A DNA stretch of 64,000 nt from Microcebus murinus. Its lineage: Eukaryota; Chordata; Mammalia; Primates; Cheirogaleidae. The stretch spans positions 76,143,001 to 76,207,000 of the forward strand of contig NC_134106.1 in NCBI RefSeq assembly GCF_040939455.1. The letters run 5' to 3'. The position numbers and the translations under genes are program-made. Under the pieces are notes generated by a model. It saw nothing but the letters and a program-made list of their open reading frames with translations, did no database searches and was not told the origin of the DNA. This document shows, piece after piece, positions 37,130 through 52,914 of this stretch; positions within the stretch are counted from its first letter, which is position 1, and each line of letters opens with the position of its first letter.

Positions 37130-37699
37130 AAAAATAGGCCCTGACAAGCTGGTGTTGATATTGATCTGAAAGAGAAAATATACAAAAAACAGCATAGAAA
37201 TTTTTGAAAATTAAGAACAAAAAGGGGGAATATGTCCTAGTTGATATAAAAATAAACTATAACAGTCTAGTGATTTCACAAGTGTGATTCTGGCATGAAA
37301 ACAGACAAATGGATCAATGGAACCAGTTAGAAAGTCCAAGGACACAGTTAGTGATAAAGGTGGCATTTCAAATAAACAGAGCAGAGACTGAACTCTTTAA
37401 TATATAGCAACAGTACTTTTTAAAAGTTTTGATCCATATCTCATATCATTTACAAAAATACATGCCTTGTGGATTAAATGACTTGAAATAAGACCAAAAT
37501 ATATACGTATTAGGAGAGTAAGTTTATACCTTTGGAGTAGAGAAGCAAGGCCTCAGGCACAAAACAACACACAAAAGCTCTGTAAGAAAGAAGTGATACA
37601 TTTGATCTCATAAAAGTATGATCAAACTCACCAGAAACAAAAGTAAAGGCTGAGTGACAGACATGGAGAAAATATCTGACAACAAGTGACAGCTAAAAG

Positions 37700-37840
37700 A
37701 TTATTATTCATTCATCCAACAATTAACTGAGGGGCCCCTACTATGTGCAAGGCACTATCCTGGGTGCTGGAAACCTTGGCGTGAACAAACAACAAAATTC
37801 CCGCCCTCTTGGCACTTACATTCTAAGGGGGCAGGGAGGG
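37700..37840. repeat. Ancient L2/MIR-type interspersed repeat fragment
   Basis: 'ctactatgtgcaaggcacta', 'tcctgggtgctggaaacc' and 'gcacttacattctaagggg' belong to a common old mammalian repeat. I could not fix the exact family. Confidence 0.55.
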
Positions 37841-37848
37841 ACAGCAAT

Positions 37849-38212
37849 AAAGAAATGAACATAGGCCAAGCACGGTGGCTCATGCCTGTAATCCTAGCAC
37901 TCTGGGAGGCCAAGGCAGGGGGATTGCTCAAGGTCGAGGAGTTCGAAACCAGCCTGAGCAAGATCGAGACCCTGTCTCTACTAAAAATAGAAAGAAATGA
38001 ATTGACTGACTAAAAATATATAGAAAAAATTAGCCAGGCATGGTGGTGCATGACTGTAGTCCCAGCTACTCAGGAGGCTGAGGCAGAAGGATCTCTTGAG
38101 CCCAGGAGTTTTAGGTTGCTGTGAGTTAGAATGATGCCACACACTCTAGCCCAGGTAGCAGAGTGAGAATCTGTCTCAAAAAGAAAAAAAAAGAAAGAAA
38201 GAAATGAACATA
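37849..38212 (+). mobile_element. Strepsirrhine Alu with 15-bp target-site duplication
   Basis: Body at 37864-38197. The flanks AAAGAAATGAACATA at 37849-37863 and 38198-38212 are identical. Confidence 0.95.
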
Positions 38213-38399
38213 TATTTCTGTCCAATGGTGGTAATAGAGAAAAACCAAACAGGAAAGGAGGAAAGAGAGTGTGAAGAAAGTGAGTAAAGATGTGAGGACC
38301 TCCAAAAACAAATAAGAAAAAGCCAAACACCACAATAGAAAAGGGGCAGAGAATAGCAATATAGAATGCACATGCCAACAAATGCAAATGTCCAGTAAA

Positions 38400-38880
38400 T
38401 ACAAGATAGTTGTGCTCTACCCACTGTCCAAAAACATGATGTGATGGTCTGCCCAGCAGGCTGGCGAACGATTGGGTATTGGAAGAATGAGTAATCTCCT
38501 GCCCTTTTGGTGGAAAAGTAAATTGGTATCATGTTTTTAGAGGGCAATTTGGCAGGACTGCTCCAAACATTGAAAGCCCATACTCTTTGACCCTATAAGC
38601 CCTCTTCTGGGTATGGACACAGGAAAGACAGAAATGTGTGCAAATATTTGCAGTGCCACAAGGTCTGTAATGGGGGGAAATGGAATACAAAATTTTACAG
38701 TTCTACCAAGTATCTGTGAAAACAAATAATGAGGTAAACCTGCACACAGTAATCTAGAACAAGCTCCAAGACAAAGTGAGTTGCAAAAAAGTGAGTTGCG
38801 AAATAAGGTGAAATTGTATGATACTATTTGAATTAAAATTTTTAAAAAGACAAAGCTCTACATTCTCTATATAAATATAA
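38400..38880 (+). repeat. L1-like 3' fragment
   Basis: 'tttagagggcaatttggcag', 'tgaccctataagccctcttc' and 'gcaaatatttgcagtgccac' follow the order of an old L1 3' region. Confidence 0.55.
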
Positions 38881-38889
38881 ATATGTATG

Positions 38890-41800
38890 AAAGTGCTGTA
38901 GGAGAGAAGGTCTGGTCGGGAAGGGCAGGAGACTGCTGAGGGGTGCAGGGGCGGAAAGAGGCGCCGGAGTCAATGCCTGTGAAGGCGAGGCCGGAGGTGG
39001 GGGATACTGCAGGTGCCAAAGAGGAGGAACATCGTGAGAGGCCCTGGGTAGGCCAAAGGAGCAGGCTCAGGCAGGGAGGGCAGAAAGGCCCCAGTGGCAC
39101 TGGCCCACACACCTCAGGCCAGTGTCCCCTCGACCCCTTGTGCTGGGATGCCTTTACCCACCCCTGCCCCTGCAGCCTCAAGACCCCCCTCAGGCCTCAC
39201 TTCCTCCAGGAAGCCTTCCTAGATCCCCATGCTGAATCCAGGGCCTCTCCTAGGCCTCCTCATGGTGCCCACCCAATGCTTGGGCCTCCCTGGAGTCAGG
39301 CGGAGGGCCTTGGTGGCTCAGGCCCGGCCCGCAGCCGGCCCTCCATCAGTGCCAGCTGGTGGACAGCAGTGCGCTATTCGCCCCATTTCTCCATCTTCGG
39401 TTTAGTTCTTGGGCACCAGGCCTCCCTGGGGGAGCAGGGAGACTTGTAAAAATTTACTCCCCATCTCTCTGAAAGGCAACATTCTGTCCCTCTCTCGACA
39501 CCCCAGCCCAGGGGTCAGATTCTGCTCTGGCCGAAAGCCAGGCAGAGCTGGGGGAGGCTTCTGAGGGAGCAGGAAGCAGCGACTCCCACGCAGCCCACGG
39601 TCTTTTTCCGTGGCCCAGACACGCTGTACCAGGTGGCTGCCTTTGCTGGGAGCCACCTTGCTTCTCACAGCCCCCTCTCTGCTCACATCCTGTTTCCACC
39701 CCTCTGACACCACGGGGCCCCAAGCCCTGGGCCTCCACCCCCACCTCCTGGGTTTTCACATGGCCTTCCCTGGGCTGCTCTGGGGGCACGGGCCTCTTAT
39801 TTTTAGCTCCTTGGGGGCTGAAGGAATTTACACCCGAGTCTGCTTTCCTGAAGGGACAGATGGTCTCAAATGTGTCAAATGTGGTCTCTCGGGACAGCCT
39901 CAGCTTAGGCTGGTGCTAAGGTGGAGGGGAAGGAGGGGGGGTGGTCAAGGAGGGGTCCGGAGGCTGGACTCCAAGCCTGGTTCTGCCACCAACACGCTGT
40001 GTGACCTCGGCAAGGAGGGTACGTGATCTGAGTCCCCCTTTCCTCAGCTGCCGAGGGGGAGCCCTGAGAAGGTGGTCTCAGCAAGGCAAGCCCCAATAAA
40101 GGCACCCACAGGACGGGCCAGGGGGACCCTCGAGACCCCCAAGTCAGGGTAAAAGAGGGGTCCCTGGGGACAGGAACCTCACCCACCCTGAACATTTTTA
40201 TCACACATTTGTTATTTTCCCTAATTGGTCCAGAAATCCACACTGTAGGAAACTTGAAACAAACAGGGAAGAAGGGAGAAGTCTGTAACACGGTGCCCAT
40301 AACGCACCTCAGCTCACGTTTGGAGTTACTTGTCCCTTGTGTATGAGCCCTTTGCAATGCACTGAGTACCACAGTGCAGATGGGAAATCCCCTACTGAAA
40401 ACAAAAGGCTGCTGCTAGCCCAGTGGGGACAGCAGGGAGCCCTGGGCAGTGTCCACTGGCCCTCCTCAGGCAGCATGGAGGGACCCCATGCCCTCTCTTC
40501 CTTCCTGTCCTTCTTATCAGCTCCTCCACCAGCCCTCCATGGCAGCAGGCCCACCCCCCTCAAGGCAGGTTCAGGGACGAGGCTAGAAGCTCAGGGGCAC
40601 TCGAAGGACATGACTGGGGGACACCTGTCTGGAGACTTCCTCCCCACCTGAACTCCTCAGCCCTCCAGCACTTGGGCTGAGGCAATAAAAAGCCCTGTGC
40701 TATTTTCTTGCTCTCTTCCTCTGCCATGTTGGTGGAGAAGAGCTTGTGTTCTCCAGGCAGTGCAGCTGCGTGACAGCCAGTCTGCCGTATCTGGAAGGTT
40801 CCACACTTTTTTCCCACTGGTCAAAATCCACTTTCTGTGCCCCTATTCCATCCCCACCAGCTTCCACCTTACTTTTAGGTCTATTAAATCCTATTAAATG
40901 GTGGTCGCCACCCCACCACCACCCAGATCCTCAGCTTCTCCTCAACCTTCAGGTGGTTAGCCATGTGCAGCCTGCTCACCCCATTCCCATGGGCCCTGGG
41001 CAGTGACAGCTCTCACCTACCTGGCCTCTGGTCCAGCACCTCTAGGACATCCAACCTTTCCCAGGTGGAGGGGTGGCCACTACTGACTAATTCTGACGGC
41101 CATTAATAAGAGCCTCAGCCTCCATCATTCTACCCTGGTTTGTGCCAACTCCAGAAGGGCAGAGTGGATGAAGGAAAACCCCTGCTATCACATTTGCACA
41201 CAGTGTTACAGCCACATACTCCGCTTCCTGGTCATATTCTTACTTATGGTAATGTATGCATGCATTACAATGTCTAAAGCACCTACCCACAGGGACCCAA
41301 GACTCTTGCTTTCGTTTTTCTAATTTTTCACTTCCTGTAGCCTCCATAAAAATAATGGCCCCCAAAGGTCAAGTTACCTGGAGTTAGAACCTGGCTGCTC
41401 AGCTAACTTCTGTGCCCAAGGTAATAACTTCTATGCCTGAGGTTTCACTTCTATACCCAAGGCCTCCCCAACTCCCTGGCAGCTGGATGATGGGCCTTGG
41501 TGGGGGAAGGGTCTGGCTGGACCTTTTTGATGGGGTGGACAGGAACCCAAGATCCTGAGAGGAAAAAGGACACAGCCCATGAGACCATGGCAGCAGGCCT
41601 GGATGGAACCAATGTTCAAAGTTCAAATGAAAAGATGGAGTTTCTGGGCCTTGGACTTTGGAGGAAAAAAGGGGTACAACCCCAGTTCCTTCTACCAATC
41701 ACTGACAATAGGCCAAGCATGGAGCAGGAAGCCTCCACAGACCCTCCATTTGAATTCTAACAGACCTGTGAGGCAAACCCTGGCACTGTCCCCATTTCAC

Positions 41801-42980
41801 GATGAGGAAACTGGAGCTGAAGAGGAGCAGAGACTAGACAGACAGACACCCAGGTGTCCTAGCTCCCAGGCCGTTGCCCCTTCCATCTCCGAGTTGTCAT
41901 CAGAAGAGGGAGAGAGGCCTGCAGCCCTAAGGAGTTGGGGGTCTTTGGCAGAAGGCAGATGGTGAGGCTTGGCCTCACCCTGGAGGCAGTTCCAGGGTGA
42001 CTGAGGCTAACTACCAAGGCTGTGCTATCAGCCAGTGCTGGCTTCCTGGCCAGGCCTGCTCCTGGCTTGCTAAGAGATTTTGCCTCTCTGGGCCTCAGTT
42101 TCCCTGTGTGTGAAATAGGGTCACAGACAACTTCCCAAGGATATTGAGGGGATGAAAGAAGCAAATGCTAGACCAGGCCAGCACACCATGGGCCTCAGCC
42201 GGCCCTGGCTGTTGTTGCTGAGGGACGGGAGCAAAGCAAGTGGTGGACAGGCACGGGCCCGTAACCCCGGCAGGCAAGCACATGGCGTGAGACCTGGGAA
42301 TCCCAGCCACCGAGAGGCTCTGTTCCTGTGGCTGAGACGCCTTGTCACTGCTAGGGCTGGCCCTGCCCTTGGCCCAGGCACCAGGGCAGTTGCTGGCATC
42401 CCTAGAAGAATGAATGGGGCTCAGTGTGGTGGCTCGGCTGAGCTCAGAGCCCCTTTGTACTGCCCGGAGGGGACCTTGGGAGTGCGGCTGGGGATCTGTG
42501 GTGGGTGGCCATCCCACAGGCCCCCTCAGCCTGCCTGGAGGGCAGCCCAGCCAGCCCCGTCCTGCAGCCCTCAACACCTGAGTGCTTTCCTGCCTCCAGA
42601 CTTTACTTAGGCTGGACCCACACCCGGGATACCACTCTCTTCCCTCCACTCACCAGTCTTGAGCCTCCTTCAAGTCAAGATCCTTGCTCTTAACCACGGC
42701 ACTCTCATGGCTATCATGTCTGTCTGGATTCCCTGCCAAATCTGGAACCCCCTTCCAACACTGACATCTGGGAAAAAACCCTAACGCTGACTCAGCCCAG
42801 CTGTGTCCAGACGGCAAAAAACCACCAAACAGCCCAGTTCCTGCCCCTCACACTAGGGGGCCCTGACTCCCTGGTGCCACTCCCACCCCTCTGCCGCCTG
42901 GCAGTGTGCAAGCAGTGTTTAGTAGATACAGATGGTAAACAAGGATGGAAAAAACAAGGTTGGATCCCGACCTCACAAGA
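38890..42980. other. Intergenic DNA with scattered MIR and L2 remnants, no gene seen
   Basis: MIR-like pieces near 39965-40060 ('cacgctgtgtgacctcggca'), 41770-41850 ('cgatgaggaaactggagctg') and 42065-42140 ('gggcctcagtttccctgtgt'); L2-like pieces near 39110-39260 and 42640-42760. The rest is unique with no defensible exon. Confidence 0.45.
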
Positions 42981-43232
42981 CTTCCCCAATAGAGTAAATA
43001 TCTAAACATACAACTATCAAACTACGGGATGAACACACAGAAGGAACTTTTTTTTTTTTTTACCTTGAGGAAGTACAAATTGCAAAAGCACAAATTATAG
43101 CTGAGAAAAATGATGAGTTTGATGGCATGAAAATTAAAGCTCTCTATTCAATCAACAACACCAGAGACAAAGTTAACAAATGGGTGATAGATTGGGAGAA
43201 AATGTTTGTAATGTCTAAAACCAACAAAAAAG

Positions 43233-43327
43233 TGCTGGTCTGACGGTAATGGGCTATCAGAACTTATTAACGTGAGTGTCACTAAAGTTAATATACAACC
43301 CCCCACTGCTAAATTGGATTGGCTTTT
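43233..43327 (+). pseudogene. Y4 small RNA retrocopy (RNY4-like)
   Basis: About 95 nt that align end to end with the Y4 small cytoplasmic RNA of the Ro ribonucleoprotein. Both stem strands (5' 'gctggtctgacggtaatggg', 3' 'ctgctaaattggattggctt') and the middle ('atcagaacttattaacgtga', then 'gtatac'-like 'atatacaacc') are present, with scattered substitutions. An A-rich tail that has become (TACA)n/(TAAA)n follows, and short similar flanks (ACAAAAAAGT, ACAAAAGT) suggest a retrotransposed copy. It sits inside L1 DNA, so it is most likely not expressed. Confidence 0.9.
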
Positions 43328-43370
43328 AAATACATACATACATAAATAAATAAATAAATAATAAAACTGA
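43328..43370 (+). repeat. (TACA)n/(TAAA)n microsatellite, tail of the Y4 copy
   Basis: 'tacatacatacataaataaa' and further TAAA units follow the Y4 body directly. Confidence 0.9.
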
Positions 43371-44919
43371 CAAAAGTTATTGTACATATATTTAATTTCA
43401 TAAGTAAAATAAACTATTAAGGAATTCTACTTTGGCATATAAAAGGAATTTTTAAAAATCAAGAAGAAAACTAGAGAAATATAGAAAATATCAGTAGAAA
43501 AGTGGATATAACCATAATAGGCAATTTGTGTAAAAGAAATCCAAATGGTTAACAAGTATGTAAAGAAATACTCAAACTCCTAGTAATTAGAGAAATCAAA
43601 ACTAAAACTATGATATATCCCTTTTATACTATCCACACTGATAAAAAATAAGTAAAAATAAAAAGTAAAAGTCAGATAATACCAGGTGTTGGTAAGGATG
43701 GAGGAAAAGCAATGTGGCAGTACTAAGTCAAACAAAAAGCACACTAGCCACTTCCATGTTAGCAAAATCTTTCTGTCTCTTTACTATTAAAAACTATAAA
43801 ATGTGTAGAAGAAAAGTATAGAACATATTTATATCCTTGAATTAGACAAAGTTTTCTTAGAACACAAAAAGCACAAAATATAAAAGAAAAATTTGATAAA
43901 TTAGACTTTATCAAAATTAAAAACTTGCTCTTTGAAAGACACCAAAAAATAAAAAAGGCAAGCCACAGACGGGGAAGAAAATATTACCAATTCATATATC
44001 ATACAAAGGACATGTGTCCAAAGTATATAAATATACAACTCAATAATAAAATGAAAAATAATCCAATTTTTAAATGGACACAGGACTTAAATAGACATTC
44101 CCCCAAAGAAGAGATACAAATGGCCAATAAGCACTTGAAAAGATGCTTGACATCATTAGTCACTAGGGAAACGCAAATCAAAACCACAGTGAGATACTGC
44201 TATACATACACAGGATGGCTAGAATAAAGAAACAGGTATTGTTGAGGATGTGGAGAAACTGGAACCCTCACAAGTCGCTGGTGTGAATGTAAAATGACAC
44301 AGCTGCTTTAGAAAACAATTTGGTGGTTCCTCAAAAAGTGAAGCATAGAGGAACTATATGACTCAGCATTTCTACTCCTAGTTATATCCAAGAGAATTAC
44401 AAACATATGTCTACACAAGAAATGTGTACATAAATGTTCATAATATTATCTGTAATAGCCAAAAGGTGGAAAACGACCCAAAAGCCTAGCAACTAATGAA
44501 TGGATAAATGAAACGTGGTATATCCATACAGTGGAATATTATTCAGCCATAAAAAGAATGGAGTACTGACAAATGCTATAACATGGATAAACCATGAAAA
44601 AATCATGCTAAGTGAAAGGTTCCAGTCACTAAAAACCACATTATTATGTGACTTATTCATATGAAATGTCCAGAATAGGCAAATCCATAGAGACAGACAG
44701 TAGGTTAGGGGTTGCCAGGGGCTGGGAAGAAAAGGGAGTAACTGCTAATAGATCTGGGATTTGGGGTGGGCGGGGCGGGTAATGGAAATGTTTTGGAATA
44801 AGATAGTGTTGATGGTTGTATAACTTTATAAATATGCTTAAAACCACTGAATCGTATACTTTAAAAGGATGAATTTTATGGTTGTGAATTATATCTTAAT
44901 TTTTAAAAAGAGGAGAAAA

Positions 44920-44983
44920 GGTCCGGACACAGTGACTCATACCTATAATCCTAGCACCTTGGGCGGCCAAGGTGCTAGGATTG
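44920..44983 (+). mobile_element. 64-bp Alu 5' fragment ending in a hairpin
   Basis: Reads 'acacagtgactcatacctat' and then AATCCTAGCACCTTGG. That word is followed after four bases by its exact reverse complement (44967-44982), after which L1 sequence resumes. Confidence 0.8.
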
Positions 44984-45649
44984 CTAATAAGACTGATCAT
45001 AACAAGTGTTGGCAAGCAGATGGAGCAACTGGAACTCTCATACACCGCTAATGGGAATATAAAATGGTACAAACACTTTGGAAAATAGTTTGGCAGTTAA
45101 AAATATTTAAACATACTCCTACCATGCCCTAGCCATTTCATTCCTAGGTATTTACCTTTTAAAAAAACAAAAACATATGTTTATACAAAGACTTGTACTC
45201 AGATGTTTATAGCAGCTCTATTTGTAATAGCCCCAAGCTGGTAAGAATCCAAATGTCCCTCAACGGGTGCATGAATGGAATAATACTCAGCAATAAAGAA
45301 TGAACTATTGATAAATGCAAAATGGAAGAATCACAAAATCATTATGCCGAATGCAAAAAGCCATAAAAAAGAGTATGGTACATACTTATGTAACATTCCA
45401 TTTATATAAAACTCTAGAAAATGCAGACTATTCTATGGTGAAGGAATGCAGATCAGTGGTTGCATGGAGACAGGAGCAGGGAGAGTTACAGAGGGGCACA
45501 AGGAAATTTTGTGGGTGATGAAATATTCATTACCTTGATCGTGATGATGATGTTACAGGTGTTTTTGCATGTCAAAATGTATTAGGTCGTGCATTTTCAG
45601 TATGTGCAGTTTATCATACTTTGATTACACCTCATTAAAGTTGACAGAA

Positions 45650-46619
45650 TGAACTTTTTCAAGAAACAAAAAAATGAGGACCTAGATAAAGATGACAGAT
45701 TGAAAACACACAGTTCCATTTGCTACCTCCTAAAATCCCACTTAACAGTAAAGTAGAGAAAATAAAAGGCAAAACCCGTGCAATCAAGGAGAAAGGAAAG
45801 GAACAACAGAAAAAGGTTTGGAAACCGGAAAGCAGACTGACAAAATGATAAAGGGCTTAGAGGAAAGAAAAAGTTGAATTCCTAGCCAGGAGACAAGGGA
45901 TTGGATGAGATCTATTTGAAGTGGAGCTTTTTAAATATTGATTACCTGATAGACCATGAAGTCTGCCTTGACAAGGGAGGAAATGAAGACAAGAATTTGG
46001 TGGATTGATATTATAAGTAGAAAAATTAATGACCTGGAGTTGAAGAAATGACGAATTGAGGGCATATGCTGGCAGAATAGAGGGATGGGGTCAAAGGGTG
46101 GAATGTCAAGCTGCAGATGTCGTTACAGATGTCAGAGGTGTTCCTGAGGATAAGTTCCAGGTGTGGCAGTGACTGAACTGAAATGGAGGTAAAGGACCCT
46201 GAGATGGGAAGACAGAGGAATTGCGAGGCCAGGTTATTGGCTGATGTAGCCACACGGATGTTGGGGTCCTCCACTGATTCTCTACCTCTGCAAGTTCCTA
46301 GCCCTGGGCCCCACCCCACATTTTGCCCTTCCCAGGGCCTCCCCAGACTCTGTAATTTTTCAGCAACCCTGAGCTTCAGACACTGCAGGGTCAATGGCAT
46401 AACTCTGGGCAAAAAAAATAGAAGTAGAGTTAAGGGGGCTGTAGTGGACATCTGTTTTTCTGTTTTTGTTTTGATACCCCACATTCACAAATTTTTCTGG
46501 GAAAACTACCTCAAGTGCCTTCTAAGAAATTCACCCCATTTTCTAGTCCCAGTCTGTATTAGTGGAGTTGCCTTCTCTCCGGACCCCTATCTTAAGGTGG
46601 CTATGTAAGCAATCTTCTT

Positions 46620-46620
<1 letters not shown>
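45650..46620. other. AT-rich DNA of uncertain origin, no gene seen
   Basis: Purine-rich on the plus strand, like the inner parts of old L1 elements, but not assignable by eye. No open frame resembles a known protein. Confidence 0.3.
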
Positions 46621-50520
<3,900 letters not shown>

Positions 50521-50524
50521 ATAC

Positions 50525-50784
50525 CTGTTTCCACGGCTACGATGGCTTCCTCATAGCTCACTACAACCTCAAACTGCTGGCCTCAAGCAATCTTCCTGCC
50601 TCAGCCTCCTCAGTAGCTGGGACTACAGGCACGTGCCACAGCACTCAGCTAATTTTTTCTATTTGTGGTAGAGACTGGGTCTAAGTCTTGCTCAGGCTGG
50701 TCTCAAACTCCTGAGCTCAAGTGATTCCCCAGCTGTGGCCTCCCAGAGTGCTAGGATTACAGGCGTGAGCCACGGTGCCAGCCA
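50525..50784 (-). mobile_element. Alu, antisense, lacking its poly-A end
   Basis: From 'acggctacgatggcttcctc' to 'gagccacggtgccagcc'. The first part of the right arm and the A tail are missing. Confidence 0.88.
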
Positions 50785-50799
50785 TCCACACTTTTTCTA

Positions 50800-51740
50800 A
50801 CCCTACCTAAAATATAGATAGTCCCAGCCCTCTACATCAATTTTGTAACAGGTATGTGACTCCCCTAAGCCAGGCACAGGTCACAGTGTGCTAAGCTATT
50901 GGCTCCCTCAGTCCTTGGTGGCAGGGTAGGACCTAGGAATCTCAAAGCCTTAGGGCAGAATCTCTGATTATCCCATAGGCCATGTAAACATAATTTTTCC
51001 TAAGAATGCCTTGGCAACCCCTCCAAAAAAAGCTTGAAAAGAAGATCTGCTTTATATAATCACCCCTGCAAATGTCCAGATATCAACCACCTGTCACCCT
51101 TTATTCAGGCTCTTCTTGTCAGGTTTAAAATAATCCCAACCCTTCCCCGCCCCCCTTTTCTGATACCTTCTTTTCTATATTCTTTATCATCATGACAGCT
51201 GTCCTCTGAACTGTCTCCTGACTTCTAATTTCTTTCTTAAACTGTGCTGCCCTTCATTTGACACCGTGGGCCAAATCTTGATCTCTTTTGTAGGGGTAAG
51301 ACGGCCTTCAAGCCTGGCAGGCTCTCCTTTCAATTATGCAGGAGCAGGTAACTTGCTTGAGGATAAAATCTGCCAAGAGGTGCCACTTCCTCCTCTCCTT
51401 GATATGCATCCTCAGGCAAGTTTTCATTTAATAAATATTTACTTCTGGCGAAACTAGGAGACACACACATCTATAAGTTGGGGGCTCTGCTCTTGATGTT
51501 ATAATGCAGTTTTGGCATGAAGTCCTATGTAGTTCAGGAGCCACACAAATGCAGAGAAGTTTCCCTACCCCTCAGCATTTGTAACATTTGCCAAGTGATC
51601 TCTGGAACAAATCGGATACTGTGAGTCATAACTGCTCAGACACATCATGCTCCTTACCCAGGCATCCCTGAATGTCTATCATCCCCAATTTTCTGATATG
51701 AATTCATGATTCTTTGATAAGATGGTCAAAGAACAGCTTT
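50800..51740. other. AT-moderate intergenic DNA, no distinct feature
   Basis: No repeat family could be named with confidence and no coding frame is supported. Confidence 0.35.
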
Positions 51741-51748
51741 TCTCTTTT

Positions 51749-52115
51749 AAAATAGCATTCCTGCCGGGCGCGGTGGCTCATGCCTGTAATCCTAGCTCTC
51801 TGGGAGGCCGAGGCGGGCGGATTGCTCGAGGTCAGGAGTTCAAAACCAGCCTGAGCAAGAGCGAGACCCCGTCTCTACTATAAATAGAAAGAAACTAATT
51901 GGCCAACTAATATATATAGAAAAAATTAGCCGGGCATGGTGGCTCATGCCTGTAGTCCCAGCTACTTGGGAGGCTGAGACAGAAGGATTGCTTGAGCCAG
52001 GAGTTTGAGGTTGCTGTGAGCTAGGCTGACGCCATGGCACTCACTCTAGCCTGGGCAACAAAGTGAGACTCTGTCTCAAAAAAAATAAAATAAAATAAAA
52101 TAAAATAGCATTCCT
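51749..52115 (+). mobile_element. Strepsirrhine Alu with 14-bp target-site duplication
   Basis: Body at 51763-52101, beginning 'gccgggcgcggtggctcatg' with CpGs intact and ending in (AAAAT)n. The flanks AAAATAGCATTCCT at 51749-51762 and 52102-52115 are identical. It looks like one of the younger copies here. Confidence 0.96.
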
Positions 52116-52380
52116 TGGCTAGATATCCCTACAGGCATATGTGTGCCTAGAGTTAACACCTACAAGAAGTTTCAGTAACAAGGCTTTTCCCCAAATGCTG
52201 ATAAGGTTCCTTTTCTGAGCCTGGTAGAAGCTTCTTCAAAATTTAAAGGAACAAGAGACTAAAGGCACAACTTTTTTGTGTGGCACTGACAATGAACTCC
52301 ATTGACACTAGGTGGCAGAGCTTCATAGCGCTCAGGCTTTCTACATTAGCATCTACTATGAAAAACAAATTTTGTCTTAT

Positions 52381-52718
52381 TTTTTTTTTTTTTCTGAGAC
52401 AGAATCTCACTCTGTTGCCCAGGCTAGAGTGCTGTGGCATCAGCCCAGCTCATAGCAACCTCAAACTCCTGGGCTCAAGCAATCCTCCTGCCTCAGCCTC
52501 CTGAGTAGCTGGACTACAGGCACTTGCCACCGCGCCTGGCTAATTTTTTCCATATATGTTTTTAGTTGGCCAATTAATTTCTTTCTATTTTTTTTTCTTT
52601 AGTAGAGATGGGGTCTCTCTCTTGCTCAGGCTGGTTTTGAACTCCTGACCTTGAACAATCCGCTCGCCTCAGCCTCTCAGAGTGCTAGGATTACAGGCGT
52701 GAGCCACCATGCCCAGCC
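52381..52718 (-). mobile_element. Strepsirrhine Alu, antisense
   Basis: Poly-T head, 'tgagacagaatctcactctg', linker 'ttggccaattaatttctttc', end 'caccatgcccagcc'. The flanks CTTATTT appear on both sides. Confidence 0.94.
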
Positions 52719-52749
52719 TTATTTGTCTAATTTATAAAGAATTTTACTT

Positions 52750-52910
52750 CCCATAATCTCAGTGAATTTTTACAACCACCCTGTGAGGTAAGCAGAGCAG
52801 GTATTATTGTGCTCATTTTACCAATGAATAAAACCATAGTTCAGAGAGGGTAAGTGACTTCTCTAGATCACACAGTGAGTAGCAGAGCCCTGACTAATAA
52901 ATCTCCTACA
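52750..52910 (+). repeat. MIR fragment
   Basis: 'caaccaccctgtgaggtaag', 'gctcattttaccaatgaata', 'cagagagggtaagtgacttc', 'tagatcacacagtgagtag' are in MIR order. Confidence 0.75.
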
Positions 52911-52914
52911 TTCT

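Larger units (their letters stand above)
36320..37700 (+). repeat. L1 ORF2 fragment, interrupted by an Alu and a mini-retrocopy
   Basis: L1 reverse-transcriptase-region wording ('attatttgcagaaaatatga', 'taataagcaaagtcagcaag', 'tctacacaccagaaaacc', later 'gacaaatggatcaatggaac'). Stops and shifts are frequent, so it does not code. Confidence 0.75.
43040..45650 (+). repeat. Block of L1 fragments, including two 3' ends
   Basis: One 3' end reads 'aaaccactgaatcgtatact', 'aaaaggatgaattttatggt' and 'gaattatatcttaat' (about 44840-44905). Another L1 segment resumes at about 44990 ('aacaagtgttggcaagcaga') and runs to about 45650. A Y4 RNA copy (43233) and an Alu piece (44920) lie inside. All frames are broken. 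Confidence 0.75.
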
